64,000 nucleotides of DNA from Sporosarcina sp. D27 (GTDB lineage Bacteria > Bacillota > Bacilli > Bacillales_A > Planococcaceae): positions 273,361 to 337,360 of the forward strand of contig NZ_AZUC01000014.1 in assembly GCF_000586555.1 (NCBI RefSeq), written 5' to 3'. The translations under genes and the position numbers were made by a program. The notes under the pieces were generated by a model, which had not been told where the DNA came from, ran no database searches, and saw only the letters and a list, made by a program, of their open reading frames with translations. Shown in pieces: positions 25,645 to 37,591 of this stretch. Within the stretch, counting starts at the first letter, position 1; every line of letters begins with the position of its first letter.

Positions 25645-26937
25645 ATGTTTGTCGATCAGGTAAAAGTTTACGTTAAAGGCGGTAACGGTGGCGATGGAAT
25701 CGTTGCGTTCCGTCGTGAAAAATATATTGCATTCGGTGGACCATCGGGTGGAGACGGTGGGAATGGTGGAGACGTTACATTCATCGTAGACGAAGGGTTA
25801 CGGACATTGATGGATTTCCGTTATCAGCGTCATTTTAAAGCGCCGCGAGGAGAACATGGTGCCAACAAAAACCAACATGGTGCTCGTGGCACGAGTATGG
25901 TTGTTAAAGTTCCACCGGGTACAGTGGTGACGGATATAGAGACAAAAGAGATCATTGCAGATTTAGTAGAAGATGGGCAAACTGCGGTCATCGCACGTGG
26001 AGGACGCGGAGGGCGTGGTAACAGTCGCTTTGTTACTCCTCAAAACACGGCTCCTGAGCTCTCTGAAAAAGGAGAACCTGGGGTAGAGCGCGAAATCATG
26101 CTGGAACTAAAAGTGCTCGCAGATGTAGGACTTGTCGGATTCCCAAGTGTCGGGAAATCCACTCTTCTATCTGTACTTTCAGCAGCGAAGCCTAAAATCG
26201 CTGATTATCACTTTACAACACTCGTTCCTAACTTAGGTCTTGTTGAGACAGAAGACCACCGGACATTCGTCATGGCAGATTTGCCAGGGCTTATCCAAGG
26301 TGCTCACGAAGGGGTTGGCCTTGGACATCAGTTTTTACGTCATATTGAACGGACACGTGTCATCGTGCACGTTATTGATATGTCAGGCTTGGAAGGCAGG
26401 GATCCGTTTGAAGATTTCGAAACCATTAACGCTGAGCTTGAGCAATACAATTTGCGTCTAATGGAACGTCCTCAAATCATTGTAGCGAACAAAATGGACA
26501 TGCCAGATGCTGAAGAAAACCTTCAAGCATTCAAAGAAAAACTTGGGGAAACTGACCATAAAATCTTCCCGATTTCAGCAATTACGCGAACTGGATTAGA
26601 TTCACTATTGTTTGCGATTGCAGACTTACTAGAAGTGACATCTGAATTTCCTATGCATGAAGTGGAAGAAACAGAAGAAGAACACTCAGTTCTTTACAAA
26701 TACGAACCGGAAACACCTGATTTCAAAATCACACGAGATGATGATGGGGCTTACGTATTGTCTGGATATGCAATCGAGCGATTGTTCAAGATGACCGATT
26801 TCAACTTCGACCAATCTGTACGTAAATTTGGTCGTCAAATGCGAGGTATGGGCGTTGACGATGCTTTGCGTGAACGAGGTGCGGAAAACGGCGATATCGT
26901 CCGTCTACTTGATTTTGAGTTTGAATTTATTGAGTAA
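25645..26937 (+). CDS. obg: GTPase Obg
   Basis: Essential GTPase linked to 50S assembly, stress response and sporulation onset. It has 430 residues. The glycine-rich Obg fold covers 1-158 ([28 protein letters not shown]). The G domain has G1 [10 protein letters not shown]3 DLPGL and G4 NKMD. A C-terminal OCT domain ends the protein (about 350-430). AGGAGG lies before ATG 25645. Confidence 0.97.
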   Translation: MFVDQVKVYVKGGNGGDGIVAFRREKYIAFGGPSGGDGGNGGDVTFIVDEGLRTLMDFRYQRHFKAPRGEHGANKNQHGARGTSMVVKVPPGTVVTDIETKEIIADLVEDGQTAVIARGGRGGRGNSRFVTPQNTAPELSEKGEPGVEREIMLELKVLADVGLVGFPSVGKSTLLSVLSAAKPKIADYHFTTLVPNLGLVETEDHRTFVMADLPGLIQGAHEGVGLGHQFLRHIERTRVIVHVIDMSGLEGRDPFEDFETINAELEQYNLRLMERPQIIVANKMDMPDAEENLQAFKEKLGETDHKIFPISAITRTGLDSLLFAIADLLEVTSEFPMHEVEETEEEHSVLYKYEPETPDFKITRDDDGAYVLSGYAIERLFKMTDFNFDQSVRKFGRQMRGMGVDDALRERGAENGDIVRLLDFEFEFIE

Positions 26938-26972
26938 AGAAGAGCCGGCTGACGGCTGCAGGGGGATTGACG

Positions 26973-27428
26973 ATGAAGCAGTTGGGTGAAGACCAATTCT
27001 ATTTGGTGCGGGAGGATGTCCTGACAGAGTCGATGCAAAAAATGCTTGAAGCGAAGCGTCTTCTTGTATCAGGGGAAGCAGCAACGATTCAAGAAGCGAC
27101 TACTCGAGTTGGATTATCAAGAAGCGCATTTTATAAATATAAAGATGCAGTCTACCCGTTTGAAGCGATTGCGCGAGAACGGGTACTGACGGTATTCATC
27201 CAATTGGAAGACTTGAAAGGTTCACTTGCAGTTCTGTTGGAGCTTATTTCGATATCACACTGTAATGTGTTGACGATTCACCAAACCATACCCGTGCAAG
27301 GACGGGCGAACATTACGTTGTCGCTGGACGTAACTGAGATGAACCTCTCGATGGAGGCGTTCATCCACAAGTTGAATGGGCCGAGTTTTGTCGATTCGGT
27401 TCACTTGGTCAGTTCAGGCGCATTGTGA
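26973..27428 (+). CDS. pheB: ACT-domain protein PheB
   Basis: A 151-residue protein with an N-terminal helix-turn-helix-like segment (IQEATTRVGLSRSAFYKYKD) and a C-terminal ACT domain (about 70-150). It lies between obg and pheA as in B. subtilis, where it is annotated as a possible chorismate-pathway or regulatory ACT protein. No catalytic residues for chorismate mutase are evident. The function is probably sensing an aromatic amino acid. ATG 26973 has AGGGGGA upstream. Confidence 0.85.
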   Translation: MKQLGEDQFYLVREDVLTESMQKMLEAKRLLVSGEAATIQEATTRVGLSRSAFYKYKDAVYPFEAIARERVLTVFIQLEDLKGSLAVLLELISISHCNVLTIHQTIPVQGRANITLSLDVTEMNLSMEAFIHKLNGPSFVDSVHLVSSGAL

Positions 27429-27443
27429 GAGGAGAACTAGTCG

Positions 27444-28328
27444 ATGAAACATGAATCTTTAAAACCGAGTGTTGCTTATTTAGGACCTGAAGCGTCTTTT
27501 ACACATATTGCAGCTACAGACTTTTTTGGTAAGGATGGACTGATCCCGTTTCCATCGATTCCAGATTGCATAGAAGCCGTGACCGATGGACGGGTAGCCT
27601 ATGCGATTGTACCGCTCGAAAATGCTTTGGAAGGATCTGTTCCGTTAACGATTGACTACTTGTTTCATGGGAGTGATTTGTTCATTAATGCTGAACTCTC
27701 TACTCCTATCCAACAGCATCTGATGGTGCATCCAAAACAAGCGGATGCAGTGGAGTCGCTTGCGTCGATTCACTCTCATCCTCATGCGCTCGCACAATGT
27801 CATAAATACTTGCAATATCACTTTAGAAGAGTTCCACTCATGCAGACGTCTTCAACTGCAGCAGCTGCAAAGTACGTGTCTGAGCATCCGGAACTTCCGA
27901 TAGCGGCGATTGGAAACCAGCTCGCTGCAGATACATATGGACTTCATATTGCTGAAAATTCGATTCATGATTTTCATTTTAATCATACCCGGTTTGTTGT
28001 CTTATCATTACGTAAAGAAACGTTAGCTTATGAAGGTGCAGGAGTTCCGAAAACTACCCTTATGATCAAGTTGCCGGAAGATGATCAGCCTGGTATGCTT
28101 CATCAAATTTTGTCAGTATTTTCATGGCGTAGGTTGAATTTAAGTAAAATTGAGTCCCGTCCATTAAAAACGGGTCTCGGAAATTACTTTTTTATAATAG
28201 ACGTTGCGGAAACGGAAGATCATCCGATGATGAAAGGTGCAATGGAAGAACTAAAAGCACTTCGTTGTGATGTATCGTCGTTCGGATCGTATAGCACATA
28301 TAACCAACAAACACCTGCCGGAAAGTAA
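27444..28328 (+). CDS. pheA: Prephenate dehydratase
   Basis: Converts prephenate to phenylpyruvate, the committed step to phenylalanine. It has 294 residues. The catalytic domain starts VAYLGPEASFTHIAA and contains the conserved TRFVVLS-like element (HTRFVVLS). The C-terminal ACT domain shows the phenylalanine-binding ESRP motif (LSKIESRPLKTGLGNYFF), so feedback inhibition is expected. GAGGAG precedes the ATG. Last gene of the spo0B operon. Confidence 0.96.
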   Translation: MKHESLKPSVAYLGPEASFTHIAATDFFGKDGLIPFPSIPDCIEAVTDGRVAYAIVPLENALEGSVPLTIDYLFHGSDLFINAELSTPIQQHLMVHPKQADAVESLASIHSHPHALAQCHKYLQYHFRRVPLMQTSSTAAAAKYVSEHPELPIAAIGNQLAADTYGLHIAENSIHDFHFNHTRFVVLSLRKETLAYEGAGVPKTTLMIKLPEDDQPGMLHQILSVFSWRRLNLSKIESRPLKTGLGNYFFIIDVAETEDHPMMKGAMEELKALRCDVSSFGSYSTYNQQTPAGK

Positions 28329-28345
28329 TCGGCAGGTATTTTTTT
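28313..28345 (+). terminator. Terminator after pheA, overlapping its last codons
   Basis: ACCTGCCG/CGGCAGGT stem with a 9-nt loop and T7; the left arm is inside the pheA coding region. Confidence 0.9.
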
Positions 28346-28411
28346 GTAGAAGTACTATTTACCTCTCCTAATTCGTATAGTTGAAAGAGAAGGTGACGGA
28401 TAATGTGAATG

Positions 28412-28441
28412 GTCACATATCCGGGCACCCGTTCATATGAT
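28412..28441 (+). promoter_or_regulatory. Candidate sigma-E promoter of safA
   Basis: GTCACATA (28412-28419) and CATATGAT (28434-28441) have a 14-bp spacer, close to the sigma-E pattern. B. subtilis safA is made in the mother cell under sigma-E. The implied leader would be about 20 nt with the ribosome site at 28451-28459. Confidence 0.45.
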
Positions 28442-28468
28442 GAGTCGATGGAAGGGGGACTTTACAGA

Positions 28469-29590
28469 GTGAATGTCCATATCGTTGTAAAAGGTGACAC
28501 GCTTTGGAAAATAGCGCGTCAATATGGAATTTCGTTTGAAGAACTGAAAAAGGTGAATGCACATTTAGCCAATCCTGACTATATTGTGCCCGGCATGAAA
28601 ATTTTTCTTCCTGAGGGGAAGGGAACTAAACATCCTGAAAAGCACGGGGGAAAGGAAAAACATCCTCAGCAACACGAGAAGCATCCGCAACCTCATGAAA
28701 AGCATCCGCAACATTATGAGAAGCCAATGAAACCTGTGCCACCAGTACCACCAATTCCAAAACCAACACCTCCACCACAGAAACCGGCACCGATGCCACC
28801 ACCGCCGCCAAAACCTGCACCAAAGCCAGAGGTGAAGCCGCAACCAAAACCACAACCAAAGCCTGAAGTGAAGCCACAACCGATGCCGAAACCACCGCCA
28901 GCACCACCGAAGCCGGAAGTGAAACCGATGCCGAAACCGGAATCACCAATCTGCGAGGCACCACCAGCACCACCAGTGCCACCAATGCAGCCACAACCAA
29001 TGGTTCACCCGATGTTCATTGGCATTCCGTGTGGTTGGATGCCGATTTATGATGCAGACTGTCATCCATGCGCACATCCGATGCAACATCATATGCATCA
29101 ACCGATGGCACCACCGATGATGCCACAGGTACCTGTACAACCACCATGGAACATGCAACCTGAGGTATCAGAATGTAAAGATGAATCACCGATTATGGCT
29201 GGTCAAGGACCGGGAGTGTCGCCTAATCATTGCGACAGCATGAAAATGTGGGAACCTCAAAATGTTCAAATGCCCAATATCGAGTCATCCACTTTTGACT
29301 TATCACCGCCTGCGTACTGTCCGCCTGAACAGGGGTATGTACCGCAACAGCTGCCACAACAAGGATATGCACAGCAGTACCCGAGCAATCAGCAAGTTCC
29401 AATGCAAGGTATTCAAGCTGCACAACATCCGCAATACATGCATTTATGTTCGTCTTGTGGTTCAAGCATGTCGCCCACTCCGTATTACGGAATGCCGATG
29501 ATGGGAATACATCCTTATTATGGTGGCTATCCGCAAATGAGTTATCCGCCGCAAGGAAACTATGGGCAAAACCAAATTGGTTCGTATTGA
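28469..29590 (+). CDS. safA: Spore morphogenetic protein SafA-like (LysM)
   Basis: Inner-coat organiser at the cortex/coat boundary. It has 373 residues. An N-terminal LysM domain (HIVVKGDTLWKIARQYGIS to PGMKIFLP, residues 3-50) is followed by a low-complexity region. That region is rich in His/Lys/Glu repeats (EKHPQ), then Pro/Lys (about 90-170), then Met/His/Gln/Tyr/Pro, with some Cys (CSSCGSS), consistent with coat cross-linking. GTG 28469 fits GAAGGGGGA 9 nt upstream and aligns the N-terminus with SafA; frames starting further upstream do not. The Pro-rich part produces long false reading frames on the other strand. Confidence 0.85.
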   Translation: MNVHIVVKGDTLWKIARQYGISFEELKKVNAHLANPDYIVPGMKIFLPEGKGTKHPEKHGGKEKHPQQHEKHPQPHEKHPQHYEKPMKPVPPVPPIPKPTPPPQKPAPMPPPPPKPAPKPEVKPQPKPQPKPEVKPQPMPKPPPAPPKPEVKPMPKPESPICEAPPAPPVPPMQPQPMVHPMFIGIPCGWMPIYDADCHPCAHPMQHHMHQPMAPPMMPQVPVQPPWNMQPEVSECKDESPIMAGQGPGVSPNHCDSMKMWEPQNVQMPNIESSTFDLSPPAYCPPEQGYVPQQLPQQGYAQQYPSNQQVPMQGIQAAQHPQYMHLCSSCGSSMSPTPYYGMPMMGIHPYYGGYPQMSYPPQGNYGQNQIGSY

Positions 29591-29596
29591 TCGACC

Positions 29597-30484
29597 GTGG
29601 AAGTTGAAAAGAAATTTTCTCGCATTAAAGATAATGTATGGCGATTAGAAGAAGAGGGAAAAGAATATTCGGTAAAGCGCTATGCGGATGTTAGGGATGC
29701 CATCAAAATCAGGAAAATACATGAACTGCTGCAGACAGTGGAGTATCCTTTTTGTGCGCCAGTTACGGAAAAAGGAAATGCACACATTGTCGTCCAGCCT
29801 TGGTTAACGGATGCCATCCCAGTGGATTTTAGAAAACAATCTGATCGGAGGGCTTCCTTAACAGCATTGGATGCCCTCCACGAGACGGAAGCTATTGTGG
29901 ACTGGGAATCGCTTCCGTTTTTACAAACGTACACATTATTGGATAAATGGAGTTGGCGACTGGAGAGGTTTCTCAACAAACGCCATACAATCGTTTCTTT
30001 TTTAGGGGAAGATGCCTTTGGTAATATTGAAAGGTATAGCGAGCAAGCTCTCGCACGCTTACTAACCTCAACTGCCCGAGAAGTGCCTCATACGCTTCTT
30101 CACGGAGATGTGGTCCATCATAATCTATTAATAACGTCTGAGGGAAATGTCTCTTTAATAGACTTCGACTTAGCATGCACGGGTCATCCTGATGTAGAAA
30201 TTGCATTATGGCTGCATCGAGTGCTTCCGAAAGTCAATTACAATGCGAAGTTATTGTTTGATGAAGAACCTAGGTTGCAAGTTCTCGGCCAGCAGGCAAT
30301 TGCCATGCTACAGTATCCAAATGAATTGCTCCGTGAGTGGTCGTATTTGACGACACTTCCTGAAGAACGTCAACAGACCTTAGCCAAGCAGCTCATCCCA
30401 TTTACTGAACAGGCATTGATCCGATGGCCAGAACTCTGTCGATTTTCAAACAACTTACTTGAACACGATCGCTACTTCCCATAA
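29597..30484 (+). CDS. Spore-coat kinase-like protein (CotS/YutH type, aminoglycoside phosphotransferase fold)
   Basis: This is a 295-residue protein with a kinase-like fold. The catalytic loop is LLHGDVVHHNLL (HGDxxxxN) and the metal-binding motif is SLIDFDLA. The N-lobe begins with an SVKRY lysine strand. It starts with GTG 6 nt after safA and without a good ribosome site, so translation is probably coupled. B. subtilis coat proteins CotS, CotI and YutH share this fold. Adjacency to safA supports a coat role. The exact orthologue and any substrate are unknown. Confidence 0.72.
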   Translation: MEVEKKFSRIKDNVWRLEEEGKEYSVKRYADVRDAIKIRKIHELLQTVEYPFCAPVTEKGNAHIVVQPWLTDAIPVDFRKQSDRRASLTALDALHETEAIVDWESLPFLQTYTLLDKWSWRLERFLNKRHTIVSFLGEDAFGNIERYSEQALARLLTSTAREVPHTLLHGDVVHHNLLITSEGNVSLIDFDLACTGHPDVEIALWLHRVLPKVNYNAKLLFDEEPRLQVLGQQAIAMLQYPNELLREWSYLTTLPEERQQTLAKQLIPFTEQALIRWPELCRFSNNLLEHDRYFP

Positions 30485-30526
30485 GGACTGCCTAAGTCGT
30501 ATGTAATACGTCTGGCAGTTCTTTTT
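30484..30526 (+). terminator. Terminator after the coat kinase-like gene
   Basis: GGACTGCC/GGCAGTTC (one G-U pair), with a smaller inner hairpin, followed by T5. Confidence 0.8.
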
Positions 30527-30559
30527 GGTAGTTAGACAGCGCGATATTGCGGAATCGTG

Positions 30560-30568
30560 TGGTATACT
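30560..30568 (+). promoter_or_regulatory. Extended -10 element before ruvA
   Basis: TGG-TATACT lies 30 bp before the ruvA start. No convincing -35 is seen. Confidence 0.4.
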
Positions 30569-30598
30569 TGAAGATAAGACTCTAGGGGGTAAGTGGCA

Positions 30599-31207
30599 TT
30601 GTATGATTACATAAAAGGGTTCGTTACCCGAGTGACACCAGAATATATTACGATTGAAAATGGAGGAATCGGTTTTCAAGTGTTAACACCGAATCCCTAT
30701 GCATTTCATGTGACGGAAACAGAACAACAAATCTTCATTCACCACCATGTGCGGGAAGATGCTCAGTTGCTTATGGGTTTTCTATCATTAGAGCAGAGAG
30801 AACTTTTTAGAAAACTGATCACGGTATCAGGAATCGGTCCTAAGGGGGCACTTGCCATACTTTCAAGTGGTATTCCATCACAAGTGATCAGCGCAATCGA
30901 GCGTGAAGACGAGGCGTTCCTTGTTCAGTTCCCAGGTGTAGGTAAGAAGACAGCTCGCCAAATGATTTTGGATTTGAAAGGCAAATTGGTGGATCTCTTC
31001 ACCGAGTTGGACATGCCAGAAGATGATGGCAATACACTATTCACTCTCACAGAAAACGGGGCGCTTGAAGAAGCGATGCTTGCACTTGAAGCGCTAGGTT
31101 ATTCAGCAAGGGAAATAGCGAAAGTGAAAAAAGCACTCGAGAAAGAAGAGTTATCGACAGAAGGTTATATGAAACGAGCACTTCAATTATTGCTTAAACA
31201 GCAGTAG
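30599..31207 (+). CDS. ruvA: Holliday junction DNA helicase subunit RuvA
   Basis: Tetrameric protein that binds four-way junctions and loads RuvB. It has 202 residues. OB-fold N-terminus (YDYIKGFVTRVTPEYITIEN), helix-hairpin-helix motifs (TVSGIGPKGALAIL, FPGVGKKTARQMIL) and a C-terminal RuvB-contact domain. The start is TTG 30599 with TAGGGGG 9 nt upstream; GTG 30593 is too close to that site. The length then matches the family. Confidence 0.95.
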   Translation: MYDYIKGFVTRVTPEYITIENGGIGFQVLTPNPYAFHVTETEQQIFIHHHVREDAQLLMGFLSLEQRELFRKLITVSGIGPKGALAILSSGIPSQVISAIEREDEAFLVQFPGVGKKTARQMILDLKGKLVDLFTELDMPEDDGNTLFTLTENGALEEAMLALEALGYSAREIAKVKKALEKEELSTEGYMKRALQLLLKQQ

Positions 31208-31253
31208 AGAAAGCCCGTGAATTTTGTGCACGGTTGGAAAAGGAGGGAGAACA

Positions 31254-32258
31254 ATGGATTCACGCGTACTTTCAAGTGAACTTTCGGATTTTGATGAAGG
31301 ATTTGAGCAATCACTGCGCCCGCAACGGTTAGCGCAATATATAGGACAAGAGCAAGTAAAGGACAATTTGTCAATTTTCATAGAGGCAGCGCGGGGACGA
31401 AGCGAAAGTTTGGACCACGTGCTATTATATGGACCACCAGGGCTAGGGAAGACGACGCTCGCTGCTGTTATTGCGAATGAGATGGGTGTCAACCTTCGCA
31501 TGACGAGCGGTCCAGCGATTGAACGTCCCGGTGATTTGGCGGCGGTCGTTTCGTCACTTGAGCCAGGGGATGTATTATTTATCGATGAAATTCATCGGTT
31601 GAATCGAGCGATTGAAGAAGTATTGTATCCTGCAATGGAAGACTTTTGTCTCGATATCGTCGTTGGAAAAGGACCTTCTGCTAAATCGATACGTCTCGAC
31701 TTGCCCCCGTTTACTTTAATCGGGGCAACGACGCGTGCAGGGTCACTTTCTGCACCGCTTCGGGATCGGTTCGGCGTTCCGTTACGTCTTGAATACTATG
31801 GCATTGATCCGCTACAGGAAATTGTCATTAGGAGTGCAGGGTTGTTCGATGTGAAAATTGAAGACCAAGCGGCTGTAGAAATTGCACGCAGGTCAAGAGG
31901 GACTCCACGTATTTCAAATCGTCTGCTTCGTAGGGTGAGAGACTATGCGCAAGTGCGTGGCAATGGTACAATTTCTCTCAACATCGCAAAAGAAGCTCTG
32001 GAAATGCTGCAAGTGGATTCACATGGGCTTGACCACATCGATCATAAGTTAATGACTGGAATGATCGAACGCTTTCGAGGTGGACCAGTTGGATTGGAGA
32101 CTCTTGCCGCAAGTATCGGTGAAGAGTCGGTCACACTCGAAGACGTCTACGAACCCTATCTATTACAAATCGGGTTCATTCAAAGGACCCCACGTGGAAG
32201 AATAGCGACACATTTGGCGTATGAACACTTTGGTTATCCACTGCCCGAGCAACGCTGA
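31254..32258 (+). CDS. ruvB: Holliday junction DNA helicase subunit RuvB
   Basis: AAA+ motor for branch migration, 334 residues. Walker [10 protein letters not shown], Walker [11 protein letters not shown], sensor 1 LIGATTRAG, arginine finger region APLRDRFG and a C-terminal winged helix ([11 protein letters not shown]). GGAGGG precedes ATG 31254. With ruvA it starts the conserved ruvAB-queA-tgt-yajC run. Confidence 0.97.
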   Translation: MDSRVLSSELSDFDEGFEQSLRPQRLAQYIGQEQVKDNLSIFIEAARGRSESLDHVLLYGPPGLGKTTLAAVIANEMGVNLRMTSGPAIERPGDLAAVVSSLEPGDVLFIDEIHRLNRAIEEVLYPAMEDFCLDIVVGKGPSAKSIRLDLPPFTLIGATTRAGSLSAPLRDRFGVPLRLEYYGIDPLQEIVIRSAGLFDVKIEDQAAVEIARRSRGTPRISNRLLRRVRDYAQVRGNGTISLNIAKEALEMLQVDSHGLDHIDHKLMTGMIERFRGGPVGLETLAASIGEESVTLEDVYEPYLLQIGFIQRTPRGRIATHLAYEHFGYPLPEQR

Positions 32259-32286
32259 CTTTACGACATTAAGGAGATTAGATGGA

Positions 32287-34478
<2,192 letters not shown>

Positions 34479-34515
34479 TTCTTGTATACTAGTTTAAGTA
34501 GGGGGGGGATTTTAG

Positions 34516-34791
34516 ATGAGTGCAACTTTAGTGAATTTGTTGCCGTTCGTAGCGATGATCGCAATTATGTGGTTTTTGCTGATTCGTCCGGCACAAAAAC
34601 GTCAGAAAGCAACAAAAGAAATGCAGACAAGCTTGAAGCGTGGAGATAGTGTCGTGACAATCGGTGGATTACACGGGACAATCGACGCAGTCGACGAAAC
34701 TTCTGTATTTTTGAAAACTGCAGACGGCGCTGTATTGCAATTCGATCGTCAAGCTGTCGGTCGAGTTACAGATAGCTCAACCGCTATTTAA
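34516..34791 (+). CDS. yajC: Preprotein translocase accessory subunit YajC
   Basis: A 91-residue single-pass membrane protein associated with SecDF. N-terminal helix (LVNLLPFVAMIAIMWFLLIRP), then the conserved RPAQKRQKATKEM and a small beta domain (SVVTIGGLHGTIDAVDE). AGGGGGGG precedes the ATG. Confidence 0.95.
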   Translation: MSATLVNLLPFVAMIAIMWFLLIRPAQKRQKATKEMQTSLKRGDSVVTIGGLHGTIDAVDETSVFLKTADGAVLQFDRQAVGRVTDSSTAI

Positions 34792-34804
34792 TACTGAAAT
34801 TGAA

Positions 34805-34838
34805 GAGACCTGCCAGGTTTATGGGCAGGTCTATTTTT
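34805..34838 (+). terminator. Terminator after yajC
   Basis: AGACCTGCC/GGCAGGTCT stem (9 bp, 10-nt loop) followed by ATTTTTAT. Confidence 0.88.
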
Positions 34839-34903
34839 ATGCCTTTTTCGTTTAAGCGACTCCAGTTGTGGGCAAGCTACGAACGAAAAAGGAGGATGTA
34901 GTC

Positions 34904-35545
34904 ATGCATGATTTAGTTATTATTGGATTTCGCACATTATTTCTGTATGCGCTCATAGTTCTCATCCTTCGGTTGATGGGAAAAAGAGAGGTCGGTGAAT
35001 TAAGTGTTATCGATATTGTCGTTTTTGTCATTATCGCAGAAGTGGCAGCATTTGCACTCGACTCACCAGACGAAAAGCTCATTAACTCCATTCTTCCCAT
35101 GCTCATTTTGCTCGTCATTCAGTTTGTGTCGTCTTATATTTCGTTGAAAAATAAGAAGTTCCGAGACATAGTTGACGGGGATACGAGTGTAATTATTAGA
35201 GATGGAATAATATTAGAAGAAGAGATGCGAAAACAACGCTATAATTTAGATGACTTGTTTCAGCAATTACGTGAAAAAGAAATTGGTTCGGTTTTTGAAG
35301 TAGCGTTTGCGTATCTAGAACCATCTGGTAACTTAGCGGTATTTAAGTATGAAGACACTGCGCCTGTTCTTCCGTTAATTTCAGATGGATATATAGATGC
35401 CCGACACCTGAAAATCCAGAACAAAACTGAAGAGTGGTTAGTAAAAGAGCTCCGAAAAAAAGGAATAGAGGATCCGAAAAAAGTCTTTTACTGTTCCTTT
35501 GAGAATGAAGAACTCAAAGTCCAATTAAAACAAGCTTATTTGTGA
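34904..35545 (+). CDS. yrbG: DUF421 (YetF-type) membrane protein, YrbG-like
   Basis: This is a 213-residue protein with three N-terminal membrane helices followed by a cytoplasmic alpha/beta domain of the DUF421/YetF family. Typical elements are LILRLMGKREVGELSVID and the helix LDDLFQQLREKEI. Biochemical function unknown. The gene sits between yajC and spoVB, as yrbG does in B. subtilis. AAAGGAGG lies before ATG 34904. Its end overlaps the end of convergent spoVB by 10 bp. Confidence 0.85.
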   Translation: MHDLVIIGFRTLFLYALIVLILRLMGKREVGELSVIDIVVFVIIAEVAAFALDSPDEKLINSILPMLILLVIQFVSSYISLKNKKFRDIVDGDTSVIIRDGIILEEEMRKQRYNLDDLFQQLREKEIGSVFEVAFAYLEPSGNLAVFKYEDTAPVLPLISDGYIDARHLKIQNKTEEWLVKELRKKGIEDPKKVFYCSFENEELKVQLKQAYL

Positions 35546-37056
35546 CGAGTAAATAATTTTTTGAAATGACGAATGTCATCGCGCTTCAATTGTCCAGTAA
35601 AAAATAAAACGATTGTGAGAAAGATCACTGTGATTCCACAATCCATCCAAAGACTGTAATTGCCGATCGGTAAAAAAATCGGACGCATGATTGCAGTCAT
35701 GATGAACGATGCATAAGGAAGAGCAAACATTGTAAAGCCAGTGTCGGTTTTTCTGTTTTTCCTTAACGTTGCAATATGTAGGAACGAGGTGATTAGAACA
35801 CCAAATCCAATTGCTAATATAGCGCCAGTTTCTTGAAGACCTGGTTGTGAAGCAAGTACAAACATGACAACCAATTTAGCAATTCCTCCGTAGACTGAAT
35901 TCATCATTGCTGCTTTCGCTTCATTTGTAGCTTGCAAAATGGAAAACAAAGGACTTTGAATGTAATAAAAGAAAAAAATCGGGGCGAGTATAACCATATA
36001 GGACGCCCCTTTTGTAATATGAAAGAGTGATTCTGCCATTTCTTTACCGTGAATGAAAAATACTGCGGCTGCAAACGCACCAGTTAGGGCGGAAAGCCGA
36101 AGAGATAAATGAATGCGTTCCCGAAGCTTACTAATATTTCCTGATGCAGAAGCACCACTTACTGCGGGAATGAGGACAACCGAAAGCGCATAAGAGATAA
36201 ATGATGGAAATAGCAGTAATGGAATCAGCACTCCTGAAATAACGCCATAGAGTGAAGTCGCAGCAGCCGCTGTAATTCCCGATACGGCAAGAGCGCGTAA
36301 AAAGATGATTGGTTCTAAAAACCATGTAAACGTCCCGAATAATCGACTTCCAGAGGAAGGTAATGCAACAGAAAGTAATGGATTAAGCGGATAATGACCA
36401 TCCCTGTCGCGCCTAGCAGGGGTATTTATTTTGTGTTTTTTGTATTTCAGCCATAAATAGAATACCGAACCCGCCTCTGCGAGTAATGTAATTACCATTG
36501 CAATGGCAGCATTTAGTGGTGCATTTCCATCGACTAAGAAGTAAGGGAGTAGCCAAGTGATGAGTAAAATTCGGATGAATTGTTCAATGATTTGCGACCA
36601 TGCCGTCTCTTCCAAACGAGCGATACCTTGAAAAAAACCACGAATCATTCCACCAATAGCAGCTATCGGTATTATTGCAATCCCCACATAAAGTGTTGTG
36701 GAAGTGGCAGAATTACCAAGTAACGTTCCTGACAGATAAGGGACGAATAATATTGAAAGTGGAATGAAAATAAAGCCCGTACACACTGTTATGAAAGTGG
36801 ATGTTCGCATAACTTGTGAAAAACGGGCATTTTCACCTTTAGCTTTTAGTTCGGCTATGACTTTTGCAATTGCAATCGGTATCCCCAGCTGAACGAGCGA
36901 TAAGAAAAAGATGAATGCCGGGAATGCAGTCATATAAATACCTACAGCTTCTTCACCAGCAACCCGCATAAATTGAATACGATAAACAAACCCAAGTAGT
37001 TTTGTCATGAAAACGGCAATCATCAGGATTACTGTACCGCGAATAAATGAAGACAA
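35536..37056 (-). CDS. spoVB: Stage V sporulation protein B, MATE/MurJ-like flippase
   Basis: Polytopic membrane protein (506 residues, about 14 helices) of the polysaccharide/lipid II exporter superfamily, needed for spore cortex synthesis in B. subtilis. The start MSSFIRGTVILMIAVFMTKLLGFVYRI aligns with SpoVB. The TTG start is set by GAAGGAG ending 9 nt upstream; the frame stays open to 37122, but those residues do not fit the family. A weak sigma-E-like CATACTAA lies upstream on this strand. It faces comN divergently. Confidence 0.9.
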   Translation of the reverse strand: MSSFIRGTVILMIAVFMTKLLGFVYRIQFMRVAGEEAVGIYMTAFPAFIFFLSLVQLGIPIAIAKVIAELKAKGENARFSQVMRTSTFITVCTGFIFIPLSILFVPYLSGTLLGNSATSTTLYVGIAIIPIAAIGGMIRGFFQGIARLEETAWSQIIEQFIRILLITWLLPYFLVDGNAPLNAAIAMVITLLAEAGSVFYLWLKYKKHKINTPARRDRDGHYPLNPLLSVALPSSGSRLFGTFTWFLEPIIFLRALAVSGITAAAATSLYGVISGVLIPLLLFPSFISYALSVVLIPAVSGASASGNISKLRERIHLSLRLSALTGAFAAAVFFIHGKEMAESLFHITKGASYMVILAPIFFFYYIQSPLFSILQATNEAKAAMMNSVYGGIAKLVVMFVLASQPGLQETGAILAIGFGVLITSFLHIATLRKNRKTDTGFTMFALPYASFIMTAIMRPIFLPIGNYSLWMDCGITVIFLTIVLFFTGQLKRDDIRHFKKLFTRHK

Positions 37057-37156
37057 TGATAACAACTCCTTCTCAAGTCCAACCAATTCATATACACTAT
37101 TAGTATGCGGAAACATGTACATTTACAACTCTCTATTAAAGAAGGGATGAAAGTGA

Positions 37157-37474
37157 GTGGATATCAAATACGAGCAATTGTTTGACCATGTCCGCCCTGC
37201 AATTGAAAGTAAGATGAACGAGTTCCATTTTTACGGATATTCAACTGTGACAGAAAAGGATATTTGGAAATACTGCGTTCAAAAAAAATGGCGAAAGCGA
37301 AATATTACTGAGATGAGGACGTATGAGCTGATCAATGACGTTATGGAACTCACACCAGCAGAATACATGACCTACACTCAAATTGAAGAGCAACGGGGTT
37401 CTGATTGGTTTTCAGATTTGAATAGCGATGAGTTACAACTCTTACTCTCCCCAAAGAAGAATTTGGAAAATTAG
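37157..37474 (+). CDS. comN: Post-transcriptional regulator ComN (YrzD)
   Basis: A 105-residue soluble protein. In B. subtilis ComN promotes comE mRNA accumulation and localises with DivIVA. Typical segments are the N-terminal FDHVRPAIESKMNEFHFYGY and DIWKYCVQKKWRK. It lies divergently from spoVB and before secDF, as in B. subtilis. The GTG start has GAAGGGA upstream. Confidence 0.85.
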   Translation: MDIKYEQLFDHVRPAIESKMNEFHFYGYSTVTEKDIWKYCVQKKWRKRNITEMRTYELINDVMELTPAEYMTYTQIEEQRGSDWFSDLNSDELQLLLSPKKNLEN

Positions 37475-37591
37475 GTTGTGGAGCGAATAGCATTTGACAC
37501 AAGAGACTCTCTGTCTCATAATTATTGTGTTGATGTTTCTTTCGTACATAACACAGTAATACCGCTTCACATATAGAGGGGGAAATGGATC

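Noticed and set aside
28565..29465. Long minus-strand reading frames rich in Trp, Val, Ala or Leu
   Set aside because: They are mirror images of the Pro/Lys/His-rich SafA tail. They have no ribosome site and no family character.
37503..37517. Small hairpin GAGAC/GTCTC between comN and secDF
   Set aside because: Only five base pairs and no T-run, so it is not called a terminator.
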